This document shows, one piece after another, positions 1-8,943 of a stretch of DNA of 64,000 nt. Within the stretch, counting starts at the first letter, position 1, and every line of letters starts with the position of its first letter. Both the position numbers and the translations under genes were made by a program. Source of the stretch: Paenibacillus xylanexedens (GTDB taxonomy: Bacteria > Bacillota > Bacilli > Paenibacillales > Paenibacillaceae); contig NZ_VEBF01000002.1 of the NCBI RefSeq assembly GCF_007676705.1, positions 1,550,001 to 1,614,000 of the forward strand, given 5' to 3'. The notes beneath the pieces are model-generated. The model was not told the DNA's origin. It saw nothing but the letters and a program-made list of their open reading frames with translations, and made no database searches.

Positions 1-980
1 CATGCACTCGCTCCCATATTGCGAATATCCTTAAGGATGGTACGTGACATCGTAAGTCCGCTTGCATCTCCGTCTCCATATTCCGAGGTCCACAGATGTT
101 TGCCCGCAGACGTCGCTGTGTTGCGCAAAGCAGTGCGATTGCTTCCGCCATACGTGTGTGTGTTGATCTGACTAATGGATGATTTAACCGCACTGCTGTA
201 GCTGTTAAAAGACACATTGGTATCATCAATACTGTATTCTTCCGGTGCGCTCAGCTTCGTGGACAGGCCCTTCGCATTCAACGAAGTTTGTACCTGACTC
301 AGAATCGTGTTCTGATCCGCCCGGTCAAAGTGCATGCCCTCCTGATCATTGCCCTGCTTCCACCACGTCGAGATCGGTTCATTGAGCGGAGTTACGCTAT
401 CGAATGTGATCCCCCAGTTATCCCGGAAATGCTTCACGACCTCAGTCAGATAATCGGCAAAATCATCAACATACTCAGGCTTGAGGTTATTCCCTCCATT
501 CGCCGAACCGGACACATTGCCACTGATCGTCATCCAGTAAGGTGCAGAATTCGCAAAAGCTTCGATGACATTCACGCCTTGAGCTTTGGCGGCTTGCAGC
601 ATATAACGCTGGTTCGCATCTGCAGTCCAGTCATACACGCCGGGAGAAGGCTGGTAGCCAGGAACGGCTTTGCGATATTCGAGGATATTGGATGATGGAT
701 TATCCCCGCCTCCAATGTTGTACCGCAGGATGTTCAGACCGAGTCCGGTATTTGCGTTAAACATTTTCTCCACATACTCATCCCGGTTGGAGTATTCTCC
801 TACCACTTTGCCCCACCACGCGAGGGATGTTCCCCATCCCTCCATCGTCTGGTATTGCTTCGATGGATCGGCAACAGCCGTGTAAGCTCCCGCAGCAGAT
901 ACCTCTGTCCCCAGTCCCAAACTGCCTGTTAGCAGACTTCCTGCCAGCAGCAGCGAGCTCATTCGTTTTAACCACTTCAT
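1..980 (-). CDS. Secreted GH30 glycoside hydrolase, probable endo-beta-1,6-galactanase type (3' end outside window)
   Basis: The first 326 codons of a secreted glycosidase are present; the C-terminus lies beyond base 1. Residues 1-30 form a signal peptide (basic start, hydrophobic core, VSAA cleavage site). The mature start carries GWGTSLAWW (about residues 48-56), typical of GH30 endo-beta-1,6-galactanase relatives. Both retaining catalytic glutamates are inside the window: the acid/base in PLNEP (E201) and the nucleophile in TSEYG (E300). An AAGGAG site 8 nt upstream fixes the ATG. It is the last visible gene of the arabinogalactan-type operon, parallel to the membrane-anchored GH30 at 6509-8005, so the operon has one free and one anchored paralogue. 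The exact linkage specificity is inferred. Confidence 0.85.
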   Translation of the reverse strand, partial: MKWLKRMSSLLLAGSLLTGSLGLGTEVSAAGAYTAVADPSKQYQTMEGWGTSLAWWGKVVGEYSNRDEYVEKMFNANTGLGLNILRYNIGGGDNPSSNILEYRKAVPGYQPSPGVYDWTADANQRYMLQAAKAQGVNVIEAFANSAPYWMTISGNVSGSANGGNNLKPEYVDDFADYLTEVVKHFRDNWGITFDSVTPLNEPISTWWKQGNDQEGMHFDRADQNTILSQVQTSLNAKGLSTKLSAPEEYSIDDTNVSFNSYSSAVKSSISQINTHTYGGSNRTALRNTATSAGKHLWTSEYGDGDASGLTMSRTILKDIRNMGASA

Positions 981-1000
981 CCGCTTCACTCCTTAGATTT

Positions 1001-1184
1001 TACACTTGCACTCCGATGTCAGAACAACTTTCCGATCGCTGTTATCCCCAGATTTTTTAATTATTCTTTTAAAGGGAAAATCCGGGGATAGCATATGCTT
1101 CCGATGCAGCTTTCTTTCAGAAAGCTTTTAGGCGCACGCTTCGCTTCTTCAAGTTATTTCTGACCTCTACGTTATCGTGTAAAA
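1001..1184 (-). repeat. Structured intergenic element, copy A
   Basis: Copy A of a four-copy element of about 185 nt (others at 6038, 6294 and 40731). Read on the minus strand, its ends pair (GTCAGAA with TTCTGAC, AACTT with AAGTT; 1151-1164 with 1018-1030). Inside are a perfect 8-bp hairpin (AGCTTTCT/AGAAAGCT) and a long helix around CCCCGGATTTT/AAAATCTGGGG. It ends 20 nt before the GH30 start codon, so it would lie in that gene's 5' leader. Its closing helix differs from the other copies by paired changes. Confidence 0.85.
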
Positions 1185-1223
1185 AGTTTAACTTATTTAT
1201 ATCTTCTTAAACACGAACACCTA

Positions 1224-2564
1224 TTATTGTGCAACCTCTCGGAAGGTCGCGTCTGACTTATCGAGTGCAGTAACGACAACTTCCAATTTCAGTACATTAT
1301 TGTAATGTCTCAAATACAAGTTAGGGTTACTAAACGAGGCATACGAAGTCCAAGCGGCGTTAGCAAGTCCATTGACACGTTTGAACGTGGCATCATTTCG
1401 GAATGTGGCGCTGCCGTCATTTTTCACCAATGTGATGTTTCCATTATTATTGCGCAGGAAATAACCTGGATAGTTCATGGACTCAAACGAAATTCCTGTT
1501 GCATTCGACAGCCCGGGAACGATGCGGAACTGTGCATCCTCCGCTGGACTGATATTGGCATCGATTCGCGCCTGATAGTTGGAATGACGAATGAAGCTGC
1601 CCGGTACATTGAATGACTCCAACTTGCGGATATCGCCAAGCTGTCCGGATTCTTTCAATACGGTCATATGCCGGACGAGTCCGGTAAGACCCGCAATCTC
1701 CTGCTTGGCACCCCAGGTCTGGAAACCGTCAGCAGAGTCGCTGTAATAATATTTTTGTGTTGCATAACCGTCGAAGTAGATTCGCCATGAACCATTATCC
1801 AACTGAACAAGCGCCGGACCTTCAACCCAAGAGCCCCAGCCGGCCCAATCCCCTGTGCCTTTAAAGGTATAAGGACCGGTCAGCGAGGTCGCTGTCGCAT
1901 ATTCAATGTATTTGGTGGTTTCGTTCTTGGTAAAGGCATGATAGGTTGAGCCTGTCTGAACAATAAAGGTATCAATATAATTGGGAGCAATGCCTGCCAG
2001 TTCAGTAGGCGCGGACCATGAGGTAGACGTCAGATTGCTGCCTGAAGCGGTAATGACATAAGGTTTGAAATTCTCATAGTTGCCTGGAGAAAGGGACACG
2101 ATAACGTTCAGACTGCCGTTGCTGTCTTTGAACCATTCCGGTGCCCATGTGTGTGCAATCGTGGTAGGAGTGGATAATGTAATGTTACGGACAAACGTCC
2201 AGTTCACCTTATCCGGGCTGGAGGCGATACCGATGGTATTACCTGACCAGTTCGTGGTGTAAACGACGTAGTATAGACCATCTGTGTGCTTCATGATGCT
2301 GGGATCGCGGATCAGATCGGCCGGAGGTGTATAAGCTGGCCCTTTGAGCAAACCATAGTGGGTCGCATTATAAGATTCGTAGATATACATATTGGACTCA
2401 CTTGTGTTCGTAAAGGCTGATATCGTATAGACACTTGTTGCTGCTCTGGCTGTATTAGGGAATAACATCGTTAATAGAAGTAATGTTCCGAGGAGCAGAA
2501 TCATCCCGGACTTGAGACCGCTGGACTTTCCTACTCTTACTCCCTCTTGATTCTTCGTTAACAT
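1224..2564 (-). CDS. Secreted GH43 exo-alpha-L-arabinofuranosidase with C-terminal AbfB (CBM42-like) domain
   Basis: A 446-residue exported enzyme. Residues 1-41 are a signal peptide ending in ARA. The GH43 five-blade propeller spans about 45-305 with the expected triad: base in IRDPS (D87), pKa-tuning aspartate in YIDTF (D198) and acid in VEGPA (E248). Residues about 310-446 form an arabinose-binding AbfB beta-trefoil with repeated FIRHSN / YFLRNNN / YLRHYNN motifs. This architecture matches Streptomyces Araf43A-type exo-1,5-alpha-L-arabinofuranosidases (GH43 subfamily 26), so release of arabinose from side chains is the likely role. A cre site lies about 175 bp upstream, suggesting its own glucose-repressed promoter. 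Structured element A separates it from the next GH30 gene. Confidence 0.9.
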   Translation of the reverse strand: MLTKNQEGVRVGKSSGLKSGMILLLGTLLLLTMLFPNTARAATSVYTISAFTNTSESNMYIYESYNATHYGLLKGPAYTPPADLIRDPSIMKHTDGLYYVVYTTNWSGNTIGIASSPDKVNWTFVRNITLSTPTTIAHTWAPEWFKDSNGSLNVIVSLSPGNYENFKPYVITASGSNLTSTSWSAPTELAGIAPNYIDTFIVQTGSTYHAFTKNETTKYIEYATATSLTGPYTFKGTGDWAGWGSWVEGPALVQLDNGSWRIYFDGYATQKYYYSDSADGFQTWGAKQEIAGLTGLVRHMTVLKESGQLGDIRKLESFNVPGSFIRHSNYQARIDANISPAEDAQFRIVPGLSNATGISFESMNYPGYFLRNNNGNITLVKNDGSATFRNDATFKRVNGLANAAWTSYASFSNPNLYLRHYNNVLKLEVVVTALDKSDATFREVAQ

Positions 2565-2737
2565 TGGGTCATCTCCTTATCCCTGAGTGATGAACAGAGG
2601 AATACCTTGCTGTATTACCAAATACAAAACGTACCTGAGACTGTCCCTGATGAGCAACACCTCACGACTACCTGTTCGAATTCCAATTACATGAAGCATC
2701 ACTCCCTTCACAGATCATGGATGAACACTCTCTTTTA

Positions 2738-2751
2738 TGTAAACGGTTACA
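2738..2751. promoter_or_regulatory. cre site (CcpA) upstream of the GH43 gene
   Basis: TGTAAACGGTTACA fits the consensus TGWAANCGNTNWCA at every position and is a near-perfect palindrome. It lies in the 386-bp gap between the GH35 and GH43 genes (2565-2950), where I see no gene. Carbon catabolite repression of the GH43/GH30 pair is the natural reading. Confidence 0.75.
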
Positions 2752-2950
2752 ATAATGAAGTTACGAATGTTACCATTGCTCAAATTACAGACCTGATCAC
2801 CACAGTCTCCCCATTCCCTTAGCTCAATTTACTCACAAGACTGACTCCAAAGACTCATGAACCCGGGTTATTTAAACTAAGAAAATGAGGTAGTTTGACT
2901 GCAGTAAAAGGTAATTTTTTCGTTTGCGTTATAGATGCTATTTCAGAGCG

Positions 2951-5900
2951 CTACTCCACGGCAACCCATGGATAACGGGATAGTTCATCCAATATGAATC
3001 GTACACGTTCTGGCGTTCTGCCTTCTTCATCGAACAAAAGCAATTCATTCTCTTCCTGTAGCCAAGCGACTGGGATCTTGTAATCCTCTTGTGGACCAAT
3101 CTGCCAATAACGTCCCAGATGATGTCCATTCAGGTGAATGGTTCCTTTACTCATTCCGGTCAGACGAAGCATCAGGTTCACTTTATGATGCTCGGATACT
3201 ACGGGCTTGGCGAAACGCCAGCGGTACCAGACGGGCTGACCATACGAGCCTTGGACTGGATCATGGTTGGATACAGGGTGAGACTTCTCGTTCAGCGTAG
3301 CACGATTGACCGATTCACCCGAGGTATGGGTTACCCGATTGGCACTTGAATTGCCACCTTCGGCGATACCAGGGTGTGCTGCACGCTGAATTGACCCCTG
3401 TGCTTCAGGATGGACCGATTTTTGTCCTACCCCCGAGCTCTCCCATTGTTGCGGAAGCAATGCATCTGTCCCTGCCATACGCCAACCCTTCAGTTCTCCC
3501 TCACTCGGATACGTGATCAGTTCCAGTCGGTTCAACGGTGAACGGCTATACGGCATTTCCAATGTATTCGTCTCTCCCGGCTTGATGTAGAGGGACAGAT
3601 CCAGCGTCTGAAAGGCAAACCAGTCCTGATATCCATCCATCGGAACTTCGATGCCGTTGATACAAAGGCCTTTGCTCAGTGCACCCACGAGAATCGCACG
3701 ATCCATGCCATCCAGCGTAAAGCTTCTGCTTAGAAGTGGAGCCTCTTGTAGAGAATTCACTTCATCGAGGTGAACACTTCCACTCTCCATGCGCCAACCT
3801 CGACGAATATCCTGAGCTTTGCCACCCAGATATGCAGGACCAGCCAGACCTTTGCTCTCACCCAGATGTGGAGAGAAATTCAATCTGCCCATATGTTGCA
3901 CCAGAATCTGAAGTGTATTCTTCCCTTGGTCCACCTGCAACTGCACACCTGCTGCCCCTACCTGACGAACCAGTGCCTGCTGTACTCCATTGACAATAAT
4001 TCTGGCGGTATCCTGAATGTCCGGCAAAATGAGACTGGTGATTCCTTCGATTGGACTCTCGAAATCGCATTCGTACAATAGATAACCAAAATCTTGTCCA
4101 TACCGGGAAAAGTCTTCCGGTTGTGCACTCGCCGGACGCTGCTTCGCAGTTAACGTAACACGTGACAACTCGGGATAATCAGATAACGTCGGTGCAATTG
4201 GCGATGTCCATGGAAGCTGCTGCTGTATTCCAGCGATGGACTCCTGACTGACGAGAAACTCGTGACCTGTGAACGTCCGTTCTCCATCGGCCCAGTCACC
4301 AAGCAACGTAATCGTCCGATCCGGGTCAGAGATCATGCCTTTGACCTGGCCGGATGGCAACACGTCTACATCATCGAAGCCTATTGCATAACGAAGTCCC
4401 TTCTGTTCTGTTGCTTCCAATCGCCATGTTCGATTCATCGTTTCTTGATCTAGAATCATGAAACGGATCGGTGTGCCGTTTGCTTCCAGTTGGACTGTTC
4501 CCGGCTCTTTGAAATGAAACAGATCGAAGCGGTATACGTTCCTAGCCGAATCGTGTTCGACGAGCACTTGCACTGTGCTGCCCGTGACGTTCAATGCGCC
4601 AGCTTCCAGTTCAATAACAGAGCGCTGCCCGGCAGCAGCTACGATGAACAGGGTCAATTCTCCGTTTATCATTTCATTGCCCGTAATCATCGTTCCTGCA
4701 GTCAGATATACTTGTTCGGCAATCGGTACCCGATCCAGTAATGGAATAATCTGTCCGGGATTCAGCGCTACGGGAAGAGTGCGGCCTTCTTCAAGCGTAA
4801 TGTGCATCGTCTCCCGTTCATCCTTGTGACTCTCCAGGAACCAGATCTTCTGGTTACCCGCTTGTCTGCCTCGCACAGACAAGCCTTCAGGATGACGTAC
4901 ATGGTTCTGCTCTGCGGGAATTTCCTCTGTTTGCATGAGAAGTGCCCCGAATGCATGTACGAAATAAGACAGATTCTTGGTTACCGCATATTTCGGCGTC
5001 ACTCGTCCATATTCATTCAGCGGTGCATCATAGTCATAGGACGTAATCATGAAGATATCACTGCTACCCATCGTTCTGCCGCCATATCCACCGAAGTTCG
5101 TGCCGCCGTAGAACATGTAATGGCTGATTCCGGTATATCCGGCTCGCAGAATTTCCATGAATCGTTTCTCCAGCAAAGGTACCGTCTTTTGAATGGCAGA
5201 AGGCCCTCCCCAGTTCTCGAACCATCCGGTCCAAAATTCCGTGACCATCTTCGGTGTCTCAGGCTGTTTGGCACGAAGTTTCTCATAATGTCCGTCAGCA
5301 CCCGACCAGAAATTAGCCCCTTCAATCGTGCCTTCCGCCCCGCCAACGCAAGTGATCAGCGTAGCGTCGATGCCACGTTGCAACAATCCATCTCTCAGCG
5401 TATTCATGTGGTCACTTGCCGCTACGTCATCCATCAGGTACCCGTATTCATTCTCCACCTGAACCAGAATGACTCTGCCCCCAGCGGATAGCTGGCGTTC
5501 CCGAATGATCGGCACAATCCGGTCAAAGTACAGGTTCACATAGTGCAGATACGTCTCATTATTTTCCCGGAATTTTACGCCGTCCTTCGTACCAAGCCAG
5601 TATGGAAAACCGCCAAAATCCCATTCCGCACAGATAAATGGACCCGGACGCGCAATGACCCACATGCCCAGTTCTGCGCACAGATCCAGAAATGCACCGC
5701 AATCGTTGTCCCCTTCAAAGGACCACTGTCCTTCTTCCGGTTCATGCACGTTCCACGCAAAGTAAGTGTCGATGCAGTTCATGCCTGCCAGCTTCGCCTT
5801 CAACAGAACCTCACGCCATTCCTCCTTCGGCATGCGGAAATAATGGATCGTTGCACTGTTCAGAAATACACGCTCTCCGTTTAGGAAGAAACTGCGTGCA

Positions 5901-5989
5901 TCGTATGTTAATTCGGATTGAACACCGTTCTCAGCCCTGGTGATGTTCTTCTCCTGTTCCTGAAATAAAAGGGATGCTTTCTCTGTCAA
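2951..5989 (-). CDS. GH35 beta-galactosidase, 1012 residues, TTG start
   Basis: A long GH35 beta-galactosidase without a signal peptide, so probably cytoplasmic. With the TTG start the catalytic motifs are VQVENEYG (acid/base near E181) and VTEFWTGWF (nucleophile near E251); GPFICAEWDFGG and HYMFYGGTNFGG are also intact. The C-terminal half holds the usual beta-sandwich (jelly-roll) domains. The TTG at 5989 is chosen because AAGGAGGGG lies 5 nt before it, whereas the upstream in-frame start at 6049 has none. It would hydrolyse imported galacto-oligosaccharides made by the secreted GH30 enzymes. Two tandem structured elements (6038-6480) occupy its leader. Confidence 0.92.
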   Translation of the reverse strand: MTEKASLLFQEQEKNITRAENGVQSELTYDARSFFLNGERVFLNSATIHYFRMPKEEWREVLLKAKLAGMNCIDTYFAWNVHEPEEGQWSFEGDNDCGAFLDLCAELGMWVIARPGPFICAEWDFGGFPYWLGTKDGVKFRENNETYLHYVNLYFDRIVPIIRERQLSAGGRVILVQVENEYGYLMDDVAASDHMNTLRDGLLQRGIDATLITCVGGAEGTIEGANFWSGADGHYEKLRAKQPETPKMVTEFWTGWFENWGGPSAIQKTVPLLEKRFMEILRAGYTGISHYMFYGGTNFGGYGGRTMGSSDIFMITSYDYDAPLNEYGRVTPKYAVTKNLSYFVHAFGALLMQTEEIPAEQNHVRHPEGLSVRGRQAGNQKIWFLESHKDERETMHITLEEGRTLPVALNPGQIIPLLDRVPIAEQVYLTAGTMITGNEMINGELTLFIVAAAGQRSVIELEAGALNVTGSTVQVLVEHDSARNVYRFDLFHFKEPGTVQLEANGTPIRFMILDQETMNRTWRLEATEQKGLRYAIGFDDVDVLPSGQVKGMISDPDRTITLLGDWADGERTFTGHEFLVSQESIAGIQQQLPWTSPIAPTLSDYPELSRVTLTAKQRPASAQPEDFSRYGQDFGYLLYECDFESPIEGITSLILPDIQDTARIIVNGVQQALVRQVGAAGVQLQVDQGKNTLQILVQHMGRLNFSPHLGESKGLAGPAYLGGKAQDIRRGWRMESGSVHLDEVNSLQEAPLLSRSFTLDGMDRAILVGALSKGLCINGIEVPMDGYQDWFAFQTLDLSLYIKPGETNTLEMPYSRSPLNRLELITYPSEGELKGWRMAGTDALLPQQWESSGVGQKSVHPEAQGSIQRAAHPGIAEGGNSSANRVTHTSGESVNRATLNEKSHPVSNHDPVQGSYGQPVWYRWRFAKPVVSEHHKVNLMLRLTGMSKGTIHLNGHHLGRYWQIGPQEDYKIPVAWLQEENELLLFDEEGRTPERVRFILDELSRYPWVAVE

Positions 5990-6037
5990 AGATGTCCCCT
6001 CCTTCTCTGTATTTATATAAATTGAATAAAGAATATT

Positions 6038-6224
6038 TACACTGCACACTTCGATGACAGAACAACCTTCCGATCGCTGTTATCCCCAGATTTTTTGATT
6101 CCCTTTTCTCAAGGGGAAAATCCGGTGATAGCGTATGCTTCCGATTTAGCTTTCTTACAGAAAGCTTGTAGGCACACGCTCCGCTTCTTCAGGTCCTTTC
6201 TGTCCTCTCCGTTTGGTGTAAATG
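6038..6224 (-). repeat. Structured intergenic element, copy B
   Basis: Second copy, 49 nt upstream of the GH35 start. On the minus strand GACAGAA (6204-6198) pairs with TTCTGTC (6062-6056), and ACCT with AGGT. The AGCTTTCT/AGAAAGCT hairpin is kept with a different loop. Copies B and C stand in tandem and fill most of the 519-bp gap between the GH30 and GH35 genes. Confidence 0.85.
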
Positions 6225-6293
6225 TTTAGTTCAATTTATATAGTTCATATGTCCTGTAATCTTTTAAAAATATGAGTTCAACTAATGAATATT

Positions 6294-6480
6294 TACACTG
6301 GCACTCCGATGACAGAATGACCTTCCCATCGCTGTTATCCCCAGATTTTTTTGATTCCCTTTTCTCAAAGGGAAAATCCGGTGATAGCGTATGCTTCCGA
6401 TGTAGCTTTCTTGCAGAAAGCTTGTAGGCGAACGCTTCGCTTTTTCAGGTTTTTTCTGCCCTCTCCGTTTCTGTGTAAAT
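6294..6480 (-). repeat. Structured intergenic element, copy C
   Basis: Third copy, about 70 bp from copy B, starting about 30 bp after the stop of the upstream GH30 gene in transcription order. In the closing helix GGCAGAA faces TTCTGTC, giving a G-U pair on the minus strand but a C-A mismatch on the plus strand. This favours an RNA read in the direction of the operon. The hairpin stem AGCTTTCT/AGAAAGCT is unchanged. Confidence 0.85.
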
Positions 6481-6508
6481 CTGTAGTTGAACTTATATTC
6501 CTTAATCA

Positions 6509-8005
6509 TCAGTTCGCCTGCAACGTTACACCTTCCAGTACAACGGTTGTGATGGAATTATCTGCGGTAGGTACTTCCAGTCCGTTGGCATACACCGGAA
6601 TGTCTTCAAGCTGTTCCATGTTCCGATCTGGAGAAGTCTGATACACCTGCGCGGTGGATGATTTTCCGTACGCATACCCTTCCAGTTCAAACGCCGTTGT
6701 ACCCGCTGACAATTCATTACGAATTACCAGCACCAGTCTCTGACGTTCTGCGTCATAGGCAGCCAGCGTGCGTCCACCATCCGTTGGAATAATTGTCGCA
6801 CCAGGACGAATGAACCTCGTAAACTGGGCCATGCCATAATACTGCTTGGTCATCTCATACTGTTCTTCGCCGTTAAAATTGGCATGAATGAAGCCCCAAT
6901 TGTTATTGGCCCCTTCATCTTCAACGGCCTGCCAGTATACCCAGGCGGATGGCTGCATGATTTTCAGATCGAACATGATCCGCTCTGCCAGCTCCTGCAC
7001 CGAGGTCATATCCTCATGACTGTGCGGCTCACTGCCGCCTGTTCCGTACTCGGACATCCACAGCTTCTTGCCATGGCGTTCTGCCAGCGTGCGCAGCTCT
7101 TCCATTTTGCTACCATTATAGGAGTGGGTATTGATCTGCTGGATCACGTCCAGCGTATCCTGATCATAGAGATTAAAATTGAATACCGTCTCATCAATGC
7201 TGTTATCATCTGCGGCACTGATGACCGTTCCGTCCAGCCCTTTGCTTTGAAGGGAAGCGGCCACTTTCTTGATAATCTCGGCCTGTTTCTCATTCGTAAA
7301 ATGACTGCCTTCCTGCATATTGCCCTTCTTCCACCAGTCGGAGGAAGGTTCATTGAGCGGATTCAGTGTGCGGAAGGTGATCCCCCATTCGTCCCGATAA
7401 TGCTTCACGACTTCGGTCAGATAATCGGCAAACGCATCATACTGATCATCACGCAGATTATTACTGCCATCCACGGCTCCGGTAACCGATCCACTGATCG
7501 TCATCCAGTAAGGTGGTGAATTGGAGAATGCTTCAGCAATGTTCACACCTCGCTCCATCGAGCCTTGTAATACAGCCCGCTGACCTGCATCGGCATCCCA
7601 GTCCCACTCTCCAGGTTCAGGCTGGAAGCCAGGTACATCCCCGCCGGGACGAAGAGCTTTCATCTCCGGATTTTCCTCACCGCCAATATTGTAACGAACG
7701 ATGTTCAGACCTAACCCTTTCTCCGGATCAAAGACCAGATCCATCACTTCACTAACCTTCGTCTGATCCTTCCATCCGCCAAGATCGTTGGCCCACCAGG
7801 CAAGTGACGTGCCCCAGCCTTCAAAATGATCATAGGACTGGTCCAGCTTCAGACGTACCGGCTCCCCTTGGAACTCAAGTGTTTTGGATGATTCATTGGC
7901 ATAATGATTGATAACAATTCCTCCTCCTGCCAGCAGGGCAATCAGGGCGACACCCATGAGGATATAGCTCCGTTTGCCTCTGCTGCGTTGTTCTTTATGC
8001 GCCAT
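6509..8005 (-). CDS. Membrane-anchored GH30 glycoside hydrolase (endo-beta-1,6-galactanase-like)
   Basis: A 498-residue GH30 enzyme. The N-terminus has a basic stretch and one hydrophobic segment (about 14-33) without a clear cleavage site, so it is probably an outward-facing anchored enzyme or uses an uncleaved signal. GWGTSLAWW is at 63-71, the acid/base in PLNEP (E219) and the nucleophile in MSEYG (E319); the C-terminal beta-domain is complete. It is clearly paralogous to the partial gene at 1-980. It lies between the ABC permeases and the GH35 gene in the same operon. A role in cutting beta-1,6-galactan side chains of arabinogalactan fits the neighbours, but specificity is inferred. Confidence 0.87.
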   Translation of the reverse strand: MAHKEQRSRGKRSYILMGVALIALLAGGGIVINHYANESSKTLEFQGEPVRLKLDQSYDHFEGWGTSLAWWANDLGGWKDQTKVSEVMDLVFDPEKGLGLNIVRYNIGGEENPEMKALRPGGDVPGFQPEPGEWDWDADAGQRAVLQGSMERGVNIAEAFSNSPPYWMTISGSVTGAVDGSNNLRDDQYDAFADYLTEVVKHYRDEWGITFRTLNPLNEPSSDWWKKGNMQEGSHFTNEKQAEIIKKVAASLQSKGLDGTVISAADDNSIDETVFNFNLYDQDTLDVIQQINTHSYNGSKMEELRTLAERHGKKLWMSEYGTGGSEPHSHEDMTSVQELAERIMFDLKIMQPSAWVYWQAVEDEGANNNWGFIHANFNGEEQYEMTKQYYGMAQFTRFIRPGATIIPTDGGRTLAAYDAERQRLVLVIRNELSAGTTAFELEGYAYGKSSTAQVYQTSPDRNMEQLEDIPVYANGLEVPTADNSITTVVLEGVTLQAN

Positions 8006-8097
8006 GGGCTAAAACAATCCTTTCTCCATGTACGTTGATTACTCCGTTGTCCTTGAACGTCAGGTTCAATATATAAACACATTACAGACACCTTCTG

Positions 8098-8943
8098 TTA
8101 CTTGATTCCACTGCTTCCGCCGCTAATGTTGGCCTCATAGACATAACGCTGTCCGAACAGGTATACCAGCACCATCGGAATGGTGAGGAACAGGGAAGCG
8201 ATCATCACAAGGTTCCACGGTGGCATCTGACCGCCACCTACCGTAGTCAACAGCTGCACCCCGAGTGCCAGCGGCATTTTCTCCGGATCATTGATATAGA
8301 TGAGCGGCCCCATGAAGTTCCCCCAGTTATAGGAGAAAGAGAAGATCGCAATGGCCGCAAGTATCGGATAAGTCAGTGGCATGATGATCTTCCAGTAGAT
8401 TCCTGGATGTCCCATACCATCGATCATGGCGGCTTCATCCAGTGATTTGGGAATACTCATGACGAACTGCCGAATCAGGAATACGTTGAACGCTCCGGCG
8501 AAGAAGCTCGGTACGATCAGCGGGTAAAATGTATTAATCCAGTCCAGATGGCGGAAGATGATGAACTGCGGTACCATCGTCACCTCACCCGGAATCATCA
8601 TCGTACTAAGCAACACAATAAACAGGAAACGGCTGCCTTTCGCCTTGATTCGGGCAAAGCCGTAGGACACGATCGAAGCTGACAATACCGATCCGACAAT
8701 CGTAAAGACGGTAATGATGACCGAGTTTTTGAGATACGTGCCAAGATTGTTATTCGTAAAAATCGTATAAAAGTTCGACCATTGGAACTCCAGCGGTACG
8801 AAGGTAAAGGCTGACTTGACGGTTGTTGCGTCACTTGCCAGTGCAATGGAGATCATGTACAGGAAAGGCGAAGCAAGCAGCACCCCGACCAGAATCAGAA
8901 AAATATAGGATATCGTCTTCTCCACAGTCGATGGATTACTCAT
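8098..8943 (-). CDS. Carbohydrate ABC transporter permease, MalG/LacG type
   Basis: A 281-residue inner membrane permease with six predicted membrane segments and the cytoplasmic EAA loop (DEAAMIDGMGHPGIYWKIIM) that contacts the ATPase. The ATG at 8943 is chosen because GGAGGG lies just upstream and the start overlaps the previous gene's stop by 8 nt (ATGAGTAA), a sign of translational coupling. It forms the importer with the partner permease and the lipoprotein. No ATPase gene is present, as is usual for CUT1 sugar importers that share an MsmX-type ATPase encoded elsewhere. Confidence 0.93.
   Translation of the reverse strand: MSNPSTVEKTISYIFLILVGVLLASPFLYMISIALASDATTVKSAFTFVPLEFQWSNFYTIFTNNNLGTYLKNSVIITVFTIVGSVLSASIVSYGFARIKAKGSRFLFIVLLSTMMIPGEVTMVPQFIIFRHLDWINTFYPLIVPSFFAGAFNVFLIRQFVMSIPKSLDEAAMIDGMGHPGIYWKIIMPLTYPILAAIAIFSFSYNWGNFMGPLIYINDPEKMPLALGVQLLTTVGGGQMPPWNLVMIASLFLTIPMVLVYLFGQRYVYEANISGGSSGIK

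Noticed and set aside
4802..5491. Open frame of 229 codons on the plus strand
   Set aside because: It is antisense to the GH35 gene, whose catalytic motifs lie in this stretch; no ribosome site or recognisable protein features.
6282..6509. 75-codon minus-strand frame
   Set aside because: It spans structured element C; the other copies of the element carry frameshifts relative to it, so the fold rather than a protein is conserved.
6884..7519. Open frame of 211 codons on the plus strand
   Set aside because: Antisense shadow of the membrane-anchored GH30 gene; no protein features.
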